This document shows, piece after piece, positions 27,135 to 36,021 of a stretch of 64,000 nt of DNA. How positions within the stretch are numbered: the first letter of the stretch is position 1; each line of letters begins with the position of its first letter. Source of the stretch: Cognatilysobacter terrigena (GTDB lineage: Bacteria; Pseudomonadota; Gammaproteobacteria; Xanthomonadales; Xanthomonadaceae); assembly GCF_004361065.1 (NCBI RefSeq), contig NZ_SELT01000003.1:124001-188000 (forward strand), given 5' to 3'. Made by a program: the position numbers and the translations under genes. A model generated the notes under the pieces. It did not search any database, was not told where the DNA came from, and saw only the letters and a list, made by a program, of their open reading frames with translations.

Positions 27135-28949
27135 TCAGGACGCCTTCTTGGCCTCGATCCAGCGGTTGATCTTGGCGTCGAGCACGTCCAGCGGCACCGC
27201 GCCGTCCCTCAGCACTTCGGCGTGGAACTCGCGGATGTCGAACTTCGGTCCCAGCGCCTGCTGCGCACGCGCGCGCAGCTCCTTGATCTTCAGCTCGCCC
27301 GACTTGTACGCGAGCGCCTGGCTCGGCCACGCGATGTAGCGCTCGGCCTCGGCGGTCGCCTGCGTTTCGCTCTCGGCCGAGTTGTCGAGCATGTACTTGA
27401 TGACCTGGTCGCGGCTCCAGCCCTTGCTGTGCAGGCCGGTGTCGGTGACGAGGCGGATCGCGCGCCACAGCTCGTTCTGCAGGTAACCGAAGTACGAGTA
27501 CGGGTCCTGGTAGACGCCGAGGTCCTTGCCGAGCGATTCCGCATACAGGCCCCAGCCCTCCGCGAACGCGGTCTCGCCGCCGAAGCGGCGGAACTTCGGC
27601 ATCGTCCCCATTTCCTGCTGCAGCGAAATCTGGAAGTGGTGGCCCGGGATCGCCTCGTGCAGGTAGAGATCTTCGGCATCCCACTTCTTGCGCGACGGCA
27701 GGTCGTAGGTATTGACGTAGAAGATGCCCGGGCGCGTGCCGTCCTCGCTCGCGCTCTGGTATTCACCACCCGCCGCCGACTTCGCGCGGAACGGCTCGAC
27801 CGGGCGGATCTCGAACGGCGACTTCGGCACCAGCGAGAACTGCTTCGGGATGCCGGCGTTCACCGACTTCTCGAGGTTGCGGTAGTAGGTCAGCAGTTCG
27901 TCTTCGGTCTTGAAGTTGAACTGCGGGTCGGTGCGCATGAACTGGAAGAAGTCCTGCAGCGAACCCTTGAAGCCGACCTGCTGCATCACCTTCTGCATTT
28001 CGCCGTGGATGCGCGCGACTTCATCGAGGCCGAGCTGGTGGATCTCGGCGGGCGTGCGGCTCGTCGTCGTGCTGTTGCGCACGTTGTACGCGTACCAGGC
28101 CTGGCCGTTCGGCAGCGCATCGAGGCCGACGGTCTCGCGCGTCTTCGGCATGTACTCGTCGTTGATGAATGCACGCAGGCGCTTGTAGGCCGGCATCATC
28201 TGCGCGGTGATCATCGTGCGGTACGCCTTGGTGAGGCGTTCGCGATCGGCCGCGGAGAAATCCTTCGGCATGTTCTGGATCGGGCCCCAGAACAGCGTCT
28301 TGGTCGGGTCGTCATTGATCAGCGCGTCGAGCTGCGGCACCACCTTGACCATCAGCACGCGCGGCTGCACGACTCCGGCCTTCATGCCTTCGCGCATGTT
28401 CGAGACGGCGGTGTCGAAGATCGTCGGGATCTTGTCGGCGCGCTTGAGCCAGTTGTCGTAGTCCTTGACCGTCTTGAACGGCTGCGGACCGGTGCCGGAG
28501 CCGAACATCGCCGCATAGCTCGCGATGCTGCCCATCTGGTTGATCGGCATCATCCAGTCGGGGAACTGTTCGCCCTCGAGCTGGCGCTTGGCGCCGTCGA
28601 CGAAGATTTCGTAGCTCAGCAGGTCCTGGCCGGTGAGGCCGTCGCTGCCGACCTTCTGCACCGCGTCGAGCCACTTCACCGTGAAGTCGTGCGACTTCTT
28701 GCGGTAGTCGGCCGCGAGGAAGTTCGGCATCTGGTCGTTGTAGCGCGGGTCACCCTGGAAGGTGGCCTGAAGCGGGTTGAGCTTGAGCAGCTCTTCCCAG
28801 TACTGCTCGTACATCGCCGTCAGCTTCTGGCCCTTCGACTGGTTGACGGCCGCCTTGACGGGCGTGGCCTTCGCCGGCGCGGCGATGGAGGGCAGGGCGG
28901 CGAGGCCGAACGCGAGGGCGACGGCGAGGGTGAGGGGACGCAGGTGCAT
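27135..28949 (-). CDS. DUF885 family exported protein, probable metal-dependent peptidase
   Basis: The 604-residue product has a signal peptide (HLRPLTLAVALAFGLAALPSIAAPA). It shows the DUF885 pattern: WEELLKLNPLQATFQGDPRYND at the mature start, LYLHEAIPGHHFQISLQQEMG with an HExxxxH-like metal motif, and FAEGWGLYAESLGKDLG. DUF885 members are viewed as gluzincin-like peptidases, but substrates are mostly unknown. ATG at 28949 has GGAG 6 nt upstream, which fixes it against the longer open frame. It stands alone, bounded by a terminator downstream and the queuosine transporter operon upstream (stop at 29037). Confidence 0.9.
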   Translation of the reverse strand: MHLRPLTLAVALAFGLAALPSIAAPAKATPVKAAVNQSKGQKLTAMYEQYWEELLKLNPLQATFQGDPRYNDQMPNFLAADYRKKSHDFTVKWLDAVQKVGSDGLTGQDLLSYEIFVDGAKRQLEGEQFPDWMMPINQMGSIASYAAMFGSGTGPQPFKTVKDYDNWLKRADKIPTIFDTAVSNMREGMKAGVVQPRVLMVKVVPQLDALINDDPTKTLFWGPIQNMPKDFSAADRERLTKAYRTMITAQMMPAYKRLRAFINDEYMPKTRETVGLDALPNGQAWYAYNVRNSTTTSRTPAEIHQLGLDEVARIHGEMQKVMQQVGFKGSLQDFFQFMRTDPQFNFKTEDELLTYYRNLEKSVNAGIPKQFSLVPKSPFEIRPVEPFRAKSAAGGEYQSASEDGTRPGIFYVNTYDLPSRKKWDAEDLYLHEAIPGHHFQISLQQEMGTMPKFRRFGGETAFAEGWGLYAESLGKDLGVYQDPYSYFGYLQNELWRAIRLVTDTGLHSKGWSRDQVIKYMLDNSAESETQATAEAERYIAWPSQALAYKSGELKIKELRARAQQALGPKFDIREFHAEVLRDGAVPLDVLDAKINRWIEAKKAS

Positions 28950-29036
28950 GACGGGCTCCGTCTGGGGACCCGTGGAGCATGGCGGTCGCCGACCGGTCGT
29001 TCGCCGGTCGGAAGTCATGGGCAGCGTCGCCTTCCG

Positions 29037-29831
29037 TCAGGCCGCGGCGGCCTGGTGGCGCAGTTCGTCGGCGCGCGAGTGGCCGAGGTAGCGCACCATC
29101 GCGTTCTTCATGATGTAGATCAGCGGGATCATCGCGACGGCCGCGAGCATCTTGTAGACGTAGTTCACCGTGCTCACCGCGAGGAACAGGCCGATCGGCC
29201 AATGCTGCGGGCCGAGCACGAACGCGATGTAGAGCACGACGAAGCTGTCGACCAGCTGCGAGACCGCGGTCGAGCCGGTGGAACGCAGCCAGATCGCGCG
29301 ATGGCCCGTGGCGCGGCGGATGCGATGGAATACGGCGACGTCGATGAACTGGCCGAGCAGGAACGCGACGAGCGAACCCGCGATCGTCCACATGCCCTGG
29401 CCGAAGACCGCCGAGAACGCGGCCTGGTAATCCGACACGCCTTGCGACTTCGCCGCGCCGACCCACCAGCCGGCCGGTGCGAGCGAGATCGCGGCGAACG
29501 CGAAGGCAAAGCCATAGACGATCAGCGCCGCCGCGAGCAGCGAAATGATGCGCACGCCACGCCGGCCGTAGAACTCGTTGATGACGTCCGTCATCAGGAA
29601 CACGATCGGCCACAGCAGCGTGCCGGCGGTGAAGCTGAGCGAACCGTTCTGCCCGAACAGGTGCCATTCGAACGGTTTGACGCCGAGCGTGTCCTCGAGC
29701 GCGAAGATCTTCACGCCGATGAACTCGGCGAGCACGGTGTTGACGCAGAACAGCGCGGCGAGGCCAATGAATAACCGCACGGCGCGGTCGTTCAGGACAT
29801 GCGGGGTGCCATCGTCGACGATCGCGCTCAT
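29037..29831 (-). CDS. yhhQ: Queuosine precursor transporter (YhhQ/QPTR family)
   Basis: A 264-residue membrane protein of the VUT/YhhQ family that imports preQ0/preQ1. It has about seven spans and the family features NTVLAEFIGVKIF, PIVFLMTDVINEFYGRRGVRIISLLA, AFLLGQFIDVAVFHRIRRATG, STGSTAVSQLVDSFVVLYIAF and VNYVYKMLAAVAMIPLIY. ATG at 29831 overlaps the stop of the sorbosone dehydrogenase-like gene by 4 nt. The precursor it brings in would feed Tgt and QueA, encoded 27 kb away in this window; the two loci are not in one operon. Confidence 0.93.
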   Translation of the reverse strand: MSAIVDDGTPHVLNDRAVRLFIGLAALFCVNTVLAEFIGVKIFALEDTLGVKPFEWHLFGQNGSLSFTAGTLLWPIVFLMTDVINEFYGRRGVRIISLLAAALIVYGFAFAFAAISLAPAGWWVGAAKSQGVSDYQAAFSAVFGQGMWTIAGSLVAFLLGQFIDVAVFHRIRRATGHRAIWLRSTGSTAVSQLVDSFVVLYIAFVLGPQHWPIGLFLAVSTVNYVYKMLAAVAMIPLIYIMKNAMVRYLGHSRADELRHQAAAA

Positions 29832-30997
29832 GGGTTCTTTCGCAGGTGGTAGATGACGCCCTTGCGGTCGTCGCTGAAGTAGAGGCCGCCGACGCCGTCG
29901 TCGATCAGACCCGCCGGGCGGCCATTGACGGTGCGGCCGTCGAGGAACCCAGTGACCAGCGGTTCGACGCGCCGGCCATCGCGACTGACGCGCACCAGCA
30001 TGTAGCCGCGGCCAATGCGTTCGTTCGTGGAGCCGTGCAGCGCGACGATGTAGTGATTCGCGAGAACGTCGTCGTTGCGCGCTGGCATCGGCAACACGCC
30101 GAGCGCGGACGAATGCGCGGGGAAATGTGCGAACGGCGCGGCGACGCCCTTGCAGCCCGACGAGCGCGGGAATTTCGGGTCCGCGCGGACACGACCGCCA
30201 TCGCTGTAGCAATGCGGCCAGCCCGCGTCCATGCCGTCGACGATGCGATACATCGTTTCGTCGGGACGATTCAGACCGAGATGGTCCGCGCCCTGATTGG
30301 TCGCGATCAGCGCATCGCCATCGCGCACAAGTCCGACCGCATTGCGCAGGCCGCGCGCGATGGTGCGCTGCGTACCATCCGGTTTGATGGCGACGATGCT
30401 CGCGCGCACGGCTTCCTTCTCGACGCACGCGTTGCAGCTGCTGCCGACGGAAACGAGCGCGGTACCGTCCTTCTCGACGAGCGCCGTGCGGGTGAGATGC
30501 CAGCCGCCGTACTTGTACGAAAGCCCATAGTCCGGAAACGTCGCGAGGGTTTCGGGTGCGCCGCTGATGCGGCCGCTTGCGACGTCGTAGGGATAACGCA
30601 GCAATGCCTGCGTCAGTGCGAGGTAGAGCCAGGTGCGCGACTTCGCGTCGGTGTGGAACGCGATGCTGTTGGGGTTGCGCAGACCGTCGAGCATCACCGT
30701 GGGCTTCGGCAGGGTGGCCGACGCCGGATCCAGCGCGCCGAGCATCAGCAGCTGGCCTTTGCGGTTGTCGGTGAGGTCGTGCATGTCGGTGACCAGCACG
30801 CGCCCCATCGGATCGCGGGCGAAGAAGCGAACGCGATGAAGGCCTTGCACGACGGGATCGAGCCGGTAGCCGGCAGGCACCTTCAGCGTGAAGCGCGAGC
30901 CGTCATCCAGCGCGATCGGCTGTGGAACGAGACGGGGTTGTGCGGCGAGCGACGATGCGAACGTCAGCGCCAGTAGCGCGACGAATGCGCGCGTCAC
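29828..30997 (-). CDS. PQQ-type sugar/sorbosone dehydrogenase-like exported beta-propeller
   Basis: The 389-residue protein has a signal peptide (RAFVALLALTFASSLAAQ). A propeller of the L-sorbosone dehydrogenase/GSDH type follows, with VPAGYRLDPVVQGLHRVRFFARDPMG, LNPNSIAFH-like DGLRNPNSIAFH, SVGSSCNACVEKEAVRASI with a CxxC pair, GLRNAVGLV, and YFSDDRKGVIYHLR at the end. The substrate is unknown. GTG at 30997 forms GTGA with the DUF502 stop, a strong reason for this start. It also overlaps yhhQ by 4 nt, so DUF502, this gene and yhhQ form one tightly coupled unit. Confidence 0.88.
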   Translation of the reverse strand: MTRAFVALLALTFASSLAAQPRLVPQPIALDDGSRFTLKVPAGYRLDPVVQGLHRVRFFARDPMGRVLVTDMHDLTDNRKGQLLMLGALDPASATLPKPTVMLDGLRNPNSIAFHTDAKSRTWLYLALTQALLRYPYDVASGRISGAPETLATFPDYGLSYKYGGWHLTRTALVEKDGTALVSVGSSCNACVEKEAVRASIVAIKPDGTQRTIARGLRNAVGLVRDGDALIATNQGADHLGLNRPDETMYRIVDGMDAGWPHCYSDGGRVRADPKFPRSSGCKGVAAPFAHFPAHSSALGVLPMPARNDDVLANHYIVALHGSTNERIGRGYMLVRVSRDGRRVEPLVTGFLDGRTVNGRPAGLIDDGVGGLYFSDDRKGVIYHLRKNP

Positions 30998-31653
30998 GGC
31001 GTGTCCTTCGCGACGGGCGCCGCGAACGGAATCGATTCCGGCGACACCGCGCCGCCCGAGATGATGAAGCTCATCGCCTGGTCGACGGTCCAGTCGGTCG
31101 GCGTAATGTTCTCGATCGGCACGATTTCGAGGTAGCCCGAGGTCGGATTCGGCGTCGTCGGCACGTAGACAGCGGCGAGTTCGCGTCCCGTGCCCTGTTC
31201 GCGCAGCACGCGCGTGACGAAACCGATCGACTTCATGTGCGCGTTCGGGAAGTCGACCAGGACCACGCGCTGTGTGCCATCCGGTTTCGTCTGCAGGATG
31301 TCGAGCAGCTGGCGCGCGCTGCCGTAGATCAGGTTCGCGAACGGAATGCGCTTGATCAGCGCTTCGAACCAGCGCAGCAGGCGCTGGCCGACGACGCGTC
31401 GCGCCATCATTCCCGACAGCAGGATCACCGCGATCGTCGCGAGCAGCGCAAGCCCGTTCTGCACCCACGACGCGGCCACCCACGACCATGCCGGACTGCC
31501 ATTCGCGATGCTCTGCAATCCCGGCCCGATCAGCGGACGGCTGATGTCCGACAGCAGCACGAACACGAACTTGACTACGACCCACGTCAGCCAGATCGGC
31601 AGCAGGGTGAGCAGGCCGGTGAGGAAGAGCTTCTGCAGGTTGGTTTTGCCCAT
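30994..31653 (-). CDS. DUF502 family inner-membrane protein
   Basis: The 219-residue protein matches DUF502. A first span is LQKLFLTGLLTLLPIWLTWVVVKFVFVLL, a second is near residues 58-80, then GSARQLLDILQTKPDGTQRVVLVDFPNAHMKSIGFVTRV and AAVYVPTTPNPTSGYLEIVP, ending in PESIPFA. The role is unknown; relatives are often near aspartyl-tRNA synthetase or envelope genes. It is first in the unit with the dehydrogenase-like protein and yhhQ, and its start lies 28 nt from the stop of the upstream kinase gene. Confidence 0.92.
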   Translation of the reverse strand: MGKTNLQKLFLTGLLTLLPIWLTWVVVKFVFVLLSDISRPLIGPGLQSIANGSPAWSWVAASWVQNGLALLATIAVILLSGMMARRVVGQRLLRWFEALIKRIPFANLIYGSARQLLDILQTKPDGTQRVVLVDFPNAHMKSIGFVTRVLREQGTGRELAAVYVPTTPNPTSGYLEIVPIENITPTDWTVDQAMSFIISGGAVSPESIPFAAPVAKDTP

Positions 31654-31681
31654 GCGGCGATTGTAGGCCGCGGGCCGCGCC

Positions 31682-33661
31682 TCAGCGCTCGCGCATCAGG
31701 CGGAAGCCGACGTCGTCGTAGCCGCGGTTGGCGGTGAGCGGCTCCTGCGCGGTGCGGCCGCGCCACGAATGTGCGGTGACCATGCGTTCGAGGCAGCTGC
31801 CACCGCAGTCGCGCAGCCACAGGCTGATCGAACGACCGCCCACGTCGGCCGACGCACGCGACGAGTCCGACGACGAGGGGAGCCGGAACTTGCCGCCGGC
31901 CTGGCCACCGAGCCAGTTGGCGTACGCCTCCGCGTCCTGCAGCGAGACGCAGACCACCGGGTCGTTCGGGCCCTGCGCGAAGCCCGGCGACTGCCAGGTG
32001 CGCGGCGCGAACACGCGCAGCAGCGAAGCGCGCTCGCGGCACAGCGACGCCGGGCGATGCGTGGCGTCGACGAACCGCTGGTATTCCGCACGGGTCACCG
32101 GGTGCGGCGACACGCTGCCGCGTCCGAGGTCCGCTACTTCATCGCCCGCGACGGTGCGAGGCGCGCCTTCGATGCGGTTGGCTTCGCGCGTCCAGCGGGT
32201 GAGTTCCGCGGGCGCAAGGCGCAGGTCCTTCGCAAGCACCAGCGTCTGCTGCGCGCGCTTGCGATCGTTGTGCGCGAGCGCGTCGTCGAAGCGCGTGCGC
32301 AGGGCCTTCTGCAGATCGGCCGCGGCGGGTGCGTCGCCGCGCTGGCCGGTGGCACGCGCGAGCTGCTCGGTGTGGCCGGCGAGGTCGCGTGCGCGCGCAT
32401 CGTCGTTGCCCTTCACCGCGGCGACCGTCTTCGTCCGCAACGCGGTGTCGAGATCGGTGCTCAACGCTTTGACGCGCGGATCGTCGGGATGGTTCGTCCA
32501 CGCTTCGAGCACGGTGGCGAGCGCGTTGTCGCCTTCGGGTGTGGTCAGCGCGTTGCGGGCGATCTGCGCGCGGCCGCGCGACACCGCCATTTCGATGTCC
32601 GCACCCGGCAGGGGCGCGAGCATGCGGTCGGTGGGGTCCGGTGCCGCCTCGGTGTCGGGCGCCGCGGCCAGCGGAGCGTTCGGCACATGGAAGAAGCCGT
32701 CGTTGCCGCCGCGCGGCCACACGGAGGCGACGCCCCAGCCGAGCAGCGCGACTGCGGCGATGCCCGCCCCCCAGCGCATCGCCGGGCTGCCGATCACATC
32801 GCGCACGCGATCCCACGCCGGCAACCAGCGCGGCGGACGCACGGCGAGCATCGCCTCGCGCATTTCCGCGGTGGTCTGGAAGCGCGAATCGGCGGACTTG
32901 GCCAGCGCGCGATACATGAAGCGCTGCCAGTGGCGCAGGTGCGCGGGCAGTTTCGGAATGGGTTGCTGCGCATGCGCGAGCGCCATCGACAGCGCGTCGG
33001 CGGCCTCGTAAGGCAGGCGGCCGGCGAGCATTTCCCAGATCACGACGCCCAGGCTGTACAGGTCGGCGCGGCCGTCGACATCCTCGCCGCGCGCCTGTTC
33101 GGGCGCCATGTACGCGGTGCTGCCGACGGCGAGGCCCGCGGTCGTGACGCGCGGACCGAACCCGCGACGCAGTGCGATGCCGAAATCCGCCAGCAGCGGA
33201 CGCCCGGCTTCGTCGAACAGCACGTTCTCCGGCTTGACGTCGCGATGCACGACGCCACGCGAATGCGCGTATTCGAGCGCGGCGAGCAGCGCGATCGCGA
33301 TCTCGACGGCGCCGGCCTCGTCGCGCGTGAAGTCGAGTTCGCCCAGGTGCCCGCGCGCGAGGTGCGGCATCGAGTAGTAGGGCAGGCCGTCCTTGGTGCG
33401 ACCCAGCTCGTGGATGCGGACGATGTGCGGATGCTCGAGCCGCGCGATCGTGCGGACCTCGTTCTCGAACCGGCGTCGGCTGACCTCGTCGGCGAGCGCC
33501 TGCGGCGCCATCACTTTGATCGCGACTTCGCGACCGAGCGCGGTCTGCTCCGCGAGGTAGACCGTCGACATGCCGCCGCGGCCGAGCTGGCGCAGCAGGC
33601 GATACCCGTTGATCTGCGGGAGCGGTTCGACGTGGGCGTCGGCGGGCGTGGGGTCGTCCAT
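31682..33661 (-). CDS. Membrane Ser/Thr protein kinase with C-terminal FGE-sulfatase-like domain
   Basis: The 659-residue protein starts with a Hanks-type kinase domain (about 18-275). It shows the Gly loop LGRGGMSTVYLAE, VAIKVM Lys, VVHRDVKPENVLFDE catalytic loop, ADFGIALRRG and APEQARGEDVDGRADLYSLG, so it should be active. A single span follows (GAGIAAVALLGWGVASVWP, about 295-313), then a helical periplasmic region of about 180 residues. A short formylglycine-enzyme-like domain ends the protein (HPVTRAEYQRFVDATH, VVCVSLQDAEAYANWLGGQAGGKFRLP, GYDDVGFRLMRE). That domain is only about 150 residues and looks reduced, so it may bind ligand rather than catalyse. Confidence 0.92.
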   Translation of the reverse strand: MDDPTPADAHVEPLPQINGYRLLRQLGRGGMSTVYLAEQTALGREVAIKVMAPQALADEVSRRRFENEVRTIARLEHPHIVRIHELGRTKDGLPYYSMPHLARGHLGELDFTRDEAGAVEIAIALLAALEYAHSRGVVHRDVKPENVLFDEAGRPLLADFGIALRRGFGPRVTTAGLAVGSTAYMAPEQARGEDVDGRADLYSLGVVIWEMLAGRLPYEAADALSMALAHAQQPIPKLPAHLRHWQRFMYRALAKSADSRFQTTAEMREAMLAVRPPRWLPAWDRVRDVIGSPAMRWGAGIAAVALLGWGVASVWPRGGNDGFFHVPNAPLAAAPDTEAAPDPTDRMLAPLPGADIEMAVSRGRAQIARNALTTPEGDNALATVLEAWTNHPDDPRVKALSTDLDTALRTKTVAAVKGNDDARARDLAGHTEQLARATGQRGDAPAAADLQKALRTRFDDALAHNDRKRAQQTLVLAKDLRLAPAELTRWTREANRIEGAPRTVAGDEVADLGRGSVSPHPVTRAEYQRFVDATHRPASLCRERASLLRVFAPRTWQSPGFAQGPNDPVVCVSLQDAEAYANWLGGQAGGKFRLPSSSDSSRASADVGGRSISLWLRDCGGSCLERMVTAHSWRGRTAQEPLTANRGYDDVGFRLMRER

Positions 33662-33723
33662 GCCGGCCCGAGCATATAGGTCGGAGCGCGCGCCGCGAAG
33701 GGCGCATCCGTTCCGAAACGTGA

Positions 33724-34188
33724 TCAGCGACCCGGCTTGCGTCGCACGTAGAGCTGCTTGCGCACGCGCGCGACGGTGGTGCCGGACGCGTCGACCACCG
33801 GCGTCTCGAACCAGCGCAGGTGCTTGGCGCCGTCCGCGGTCTGCGCGCGGATGTCGTCGAGCGTCGCGTCGTCGAGGTGGAATTCGGCCTGCACGACGCC
33901 GCGACCGGGCGCGTCGAAATCGATCGATCCGGAGCGGTCCCACACGAAGTAGTCGCGGCCAACATTGCGCATCACGAGCAGCATCCAGAACGGATCCGTC
34001 ATCGCGAACAGGCTGCCGCCGAAGTGCGTGCCGACCGCGTTGCGGTTCCACGGACGCAAGCGCAGCTCGACCCGCGCGTGGCGCCAGTCGTCCGCGAGAT
34101 GGGTGACATGGATGCCGGTCGCGAGGAACGGCGGCCAGAGGTTGAGCGCGTGCCGGAGCACGCCGGCACGGATGTTCTGCGGGTTCAC
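33724..34188 (-). CDS. DUF4442 hotdog-fold thioesterase-like protein
   Basis: A 154-residue protein of the DUF4442 family (PaaI/YiiD-like hotdog fold). It shows LRPWNRNAVGTHFGGSLFAMTDPFWMLLVMRNVG, which corresponds to the hotdog central helix, and DYFVWDRSGSIDFDAPGRGVVQAEFHL in the beta sheet. The family is assumed to act on acyl-CoA or acyl-carrier thioesters, but no member's role is firm. It lies between the kinase gene (62 nt) and the thioredoxin-like gene (57 nt), on the same strand. Confidence 0.88.
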   Translation of the reverse strand: MNPQNIRAGVLRHALNLWPPFLATGIHVTHLADDWRHARVELRLRPWNRNAVGTHFGGSLFAMTDPFWMLLVMRNVGRDYFVWDRSGSIDFDAPGRGVVQAEFHLDDATLDDIRAQTADGAKHLRWFETPVVDASGTTVARVRKQLYVRRKPGR

Positions 34189-34245
34189 GGTGCGGTTCCG
34201 CGACGACCGCCAGCGCGGTCGCGATCGATCAGGGTGGGCGGCGCG

Positions 34246-35115
34246 TCAGAACAGCAGCGACGACATCTTGCGGCGATAGCGCCCGACGAGGTCGTCGTCC
34301 TGCACCACGCGGAAGGCGTCGATCAACGTGCGCCGCGCGAGGCCGTCTTCGTACGCGCGATCGCGGCGGAGCATTTCGATGAGGTGCTCCAACCCTTCGT
34401 CCTCGCGGCCCGCGAGCAGGCGCTGCACCGCGAGCAGGTGACGGGCGCGGAGGTCGCCCGCGTCGGCGCCGATCGCGGCTTCGAGCACGTCGGCCGGCGG
34501 CGCGTCCTTCGCCGCGGCGAGCAGGCGCAGGTGGGCGCGCGCGCGCTCGGTGCGGTCGTCGGTGGCGAGGTTGGCGGGCAGGGCATCGAGGAGCTGCTCG
34601 GCTTCGGCCGTCGCGCCGGTGCGCAGCAGCGCGAGCGCGAGGTCGAGCTTGAGCGCGCCGTCGTCGGGCTTTTCCGACACCGCGTGACGCAGGCGCACCA
34701 CCTCGGCATGGGGATCGATCGGCGCGGCGTCGCCGGCGGCGTCGGGTTCGTCCGCCGCGGCGGCCGGCTCGATGCCGTGCGTCTTCAGGAATTCGCGCAG
34801 CGTGCCCTCGGGGATGACGCCCGGGAAACCGTCGGCGAGCTGGCCGTCCTTGACGAGGTAGACCGTCGGGATCGAGCGCACCTGGAACGCGGCGGCGAGC
34901 TGCTGCTCCTTGTCGACGTCGACCTTGGCCAGCAGGAACGCGCCGTTGTATTCGGCGGCGAGCTTTTCCAGCACCGGCCCCAGCGTCTTGCACGGGCCGC
35001 ACCATTCGGCCCAGAAGTCGACCAGCACGGGCACCTGCAGCGAGCGCTGCAGCACGTCGTCCTGGAAATTGTCGGCGGTCGCATCGAAGACGTGCGGATT
35101 CGCGTCGGCGGTCAT
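34246..35115 (-). CDS. cnoX: CnoX/YbbN-type thioredoxin with TPR tail
   Basis: The 289-residue protein has an N-terminal thioredoxin domain (residues 1-115) with VLVDFWAEWCGPCKTLGPVLEKLA and the cis-Pro segment VRSIPTVYLVKDGQ. An acidic linker and a helical TPR-like tail follow, with NALL-type repeats such as LALALLRTGATAEAEQLLDALP. Length and layout match E. coli CnoX (YbbN), a chaperedoxin that protects and hands clients to GroEL. Unlike E. coli CnoX, both active-site Cys residues (WCGPC) are present, so redox activity is expected. AGGAG 6 nt upstream supports ATG at 35115. Confidence 0.93.
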   Translation of the reverse strand: MTADANPHVFDATADNFQDDVLQRSLQVPVLVDFWAEWCGPCKTLGPVLEKLAAEYNGAFLLAKVDVDKEQQLAAAFQVRSIPTVYLVKDGQLADGFPGVIPEGTLREFLKTHGIEPAAAADEPDAAGDAAPIDPHAEVVRLRHAVSEKPDDGALKLDLALALLRTGATAEAEQLLDALPANLATDDRTERARAHLRLLAAAKDAPPADVLEAAIGADAGDLRARHLLAVQRLLAGREDEGLEHLIEMLRRDRAYEDGLARRTLIDAFRVVQDDDLVGRYRRKMSSLLF

Positions 35116-35189
35116 GGCGGCTCCTGGAGATCGTCGCGAGATGGGGGCGTGGCCCCGGCGTCGCAAGGCCGGCACGCTAGCATGGCGAC

Positions 35190-35822
35190 ATGCAACGGTC
35201 CGTCAGCCCCGCCCGCGTCGCCGCCGCACTTGCGGCCGCCCTGTTTGCCCCGTCGGTGCTCGGGTTCGGCGCGATGTTTCCGTCGTTCTCGCAGGCCGCG
35301 CATCCCGTCGCGGCGCTGGGGGCGTCGGGCGTGGCGCACGCATTCGCGTTCAACCTCCTCGCGTTCGTCGTGCCGGGCGTGCTGACGGCGTTCGTCGCGC
35401 AGGCGCTGCGCATGCGGATGACGGACGCCCGCTTCGCCGCGCGCCTCGGCGTGCAGGCGATGACGCTTGCCGCGCTGGCCTATGCGGCGCTCGGCCTGCT
35501 GCCGCTCGATTCGACCGACCTGCTGTCCGCTGCCAGCCGCCTCCACGCCGCGGTGTGGACGCTATGGTGGATCGCCTTCGTTGTCGGCGCCGTATTGCTC
35601 GGCGTCGGAATGCGCGGCACGCGGCATGCGTCGCGCTCGTGGGCCGTCACCGTGTGCGCGATCGTGACGCTGGTGTTCGCGATTGTTGCGCCGGGCCTGG
35701 TGCCGGTCGGCGCGTCGCAGCGCGTCGCTTTCGCCGCCTGGTTCGTCGCGACATGGCTGATTGCGCCGCCTAGCCGTGGCGCAGCTTCAGCACCAGGATC
35801 GTCATCGACAGGCCGAGCGTAA
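35190..35822 (+). CDS. DUF998 family membrane protein
   Basis: The 210-residue protein has about six spans and the DUF998 pattern: an N-terminal LAAALFAPSVLGFGAMFPSFSQAAHPVAALG, then ALGLLPLDSTDLLSAASRLHAAVWTLWWIAFV, with the His in the fourth span region. Function is unknown. It is divergent from the thioredoxin gene by 74 nt. Its last 53 nt overlap the 3' end of the convergent SemiSWEET gene, so its C-terminal tail APPSRGAASAPGSSSTGRA is encoded antisense to that gene and may not be conserved. Confidence 0.85.
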   Translation: MQRSVSPARVAAALAAALFAPSVLGFGAMFPSFSQAAHPVAALGASGVAHAFAFNLLAFVVPGVLTAFVAQALRMRMTDARFAARLGVQAMTLAALAYAALGLLPLDSTDLLSAASRLHAAVWTLWWIAFVVGAVLLGVGMRGTRHASRSWAVTVCAIVTLVFAIVAPGLVPVGASQRVAFAAWFVATWLIAPPSRGAASAPGSSSTGRA

Positions 35823-36021
35823 GCAGGTTCGACACGATCATCGGCCACGACGTGAGCACGATGCCGTAGAAGAACCAGCACGCGACGCCGACGGTGAACA
35901 CGACGTACATCCCGAGCGAGATTCCGCTCGTGTCGCGCGTGCGGATCGTCTTGATCGCCTGCGGAAGGACCGACAGCGTGGTGAGCGACGCGGCGACGTA
36001 ACCGATCCATTCGCCCGTCAT
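35770..36021 (-). CDS. SemiSWEET-type sugar transporter (three-span, PQ-loop)
   Basis: An 83-residue protein with three spans and the PQ motif in TLSVLPQAIKTIRTRDTSGISLGMY. This is the bacterial half-size SWEET that dimerises to move sugars such as sucrose. ATG at 36021 overlaps the stop of the DUF1176 gene as ATGA. The 3' 53 nt lie antisense to the end of the DUF998 gene, and no terminator separates the two convergent genes. Confidence 0.92.
   Translation of the reverse strand: MTGEWIGYVAASLTTLSVLPQAIKTIRTRDTSGISLGMYVVFTVGVACWFFYGIVLTSWPMIVSNLLTLGLSMTILVLKLRHG

Noticed and set aside
27036-29774. 912-residue plus-strand open frame opposite DUF885 and yhhQ
   Set aside because: Antisense of two well-supported minus-strand genes; no recognisable motif.
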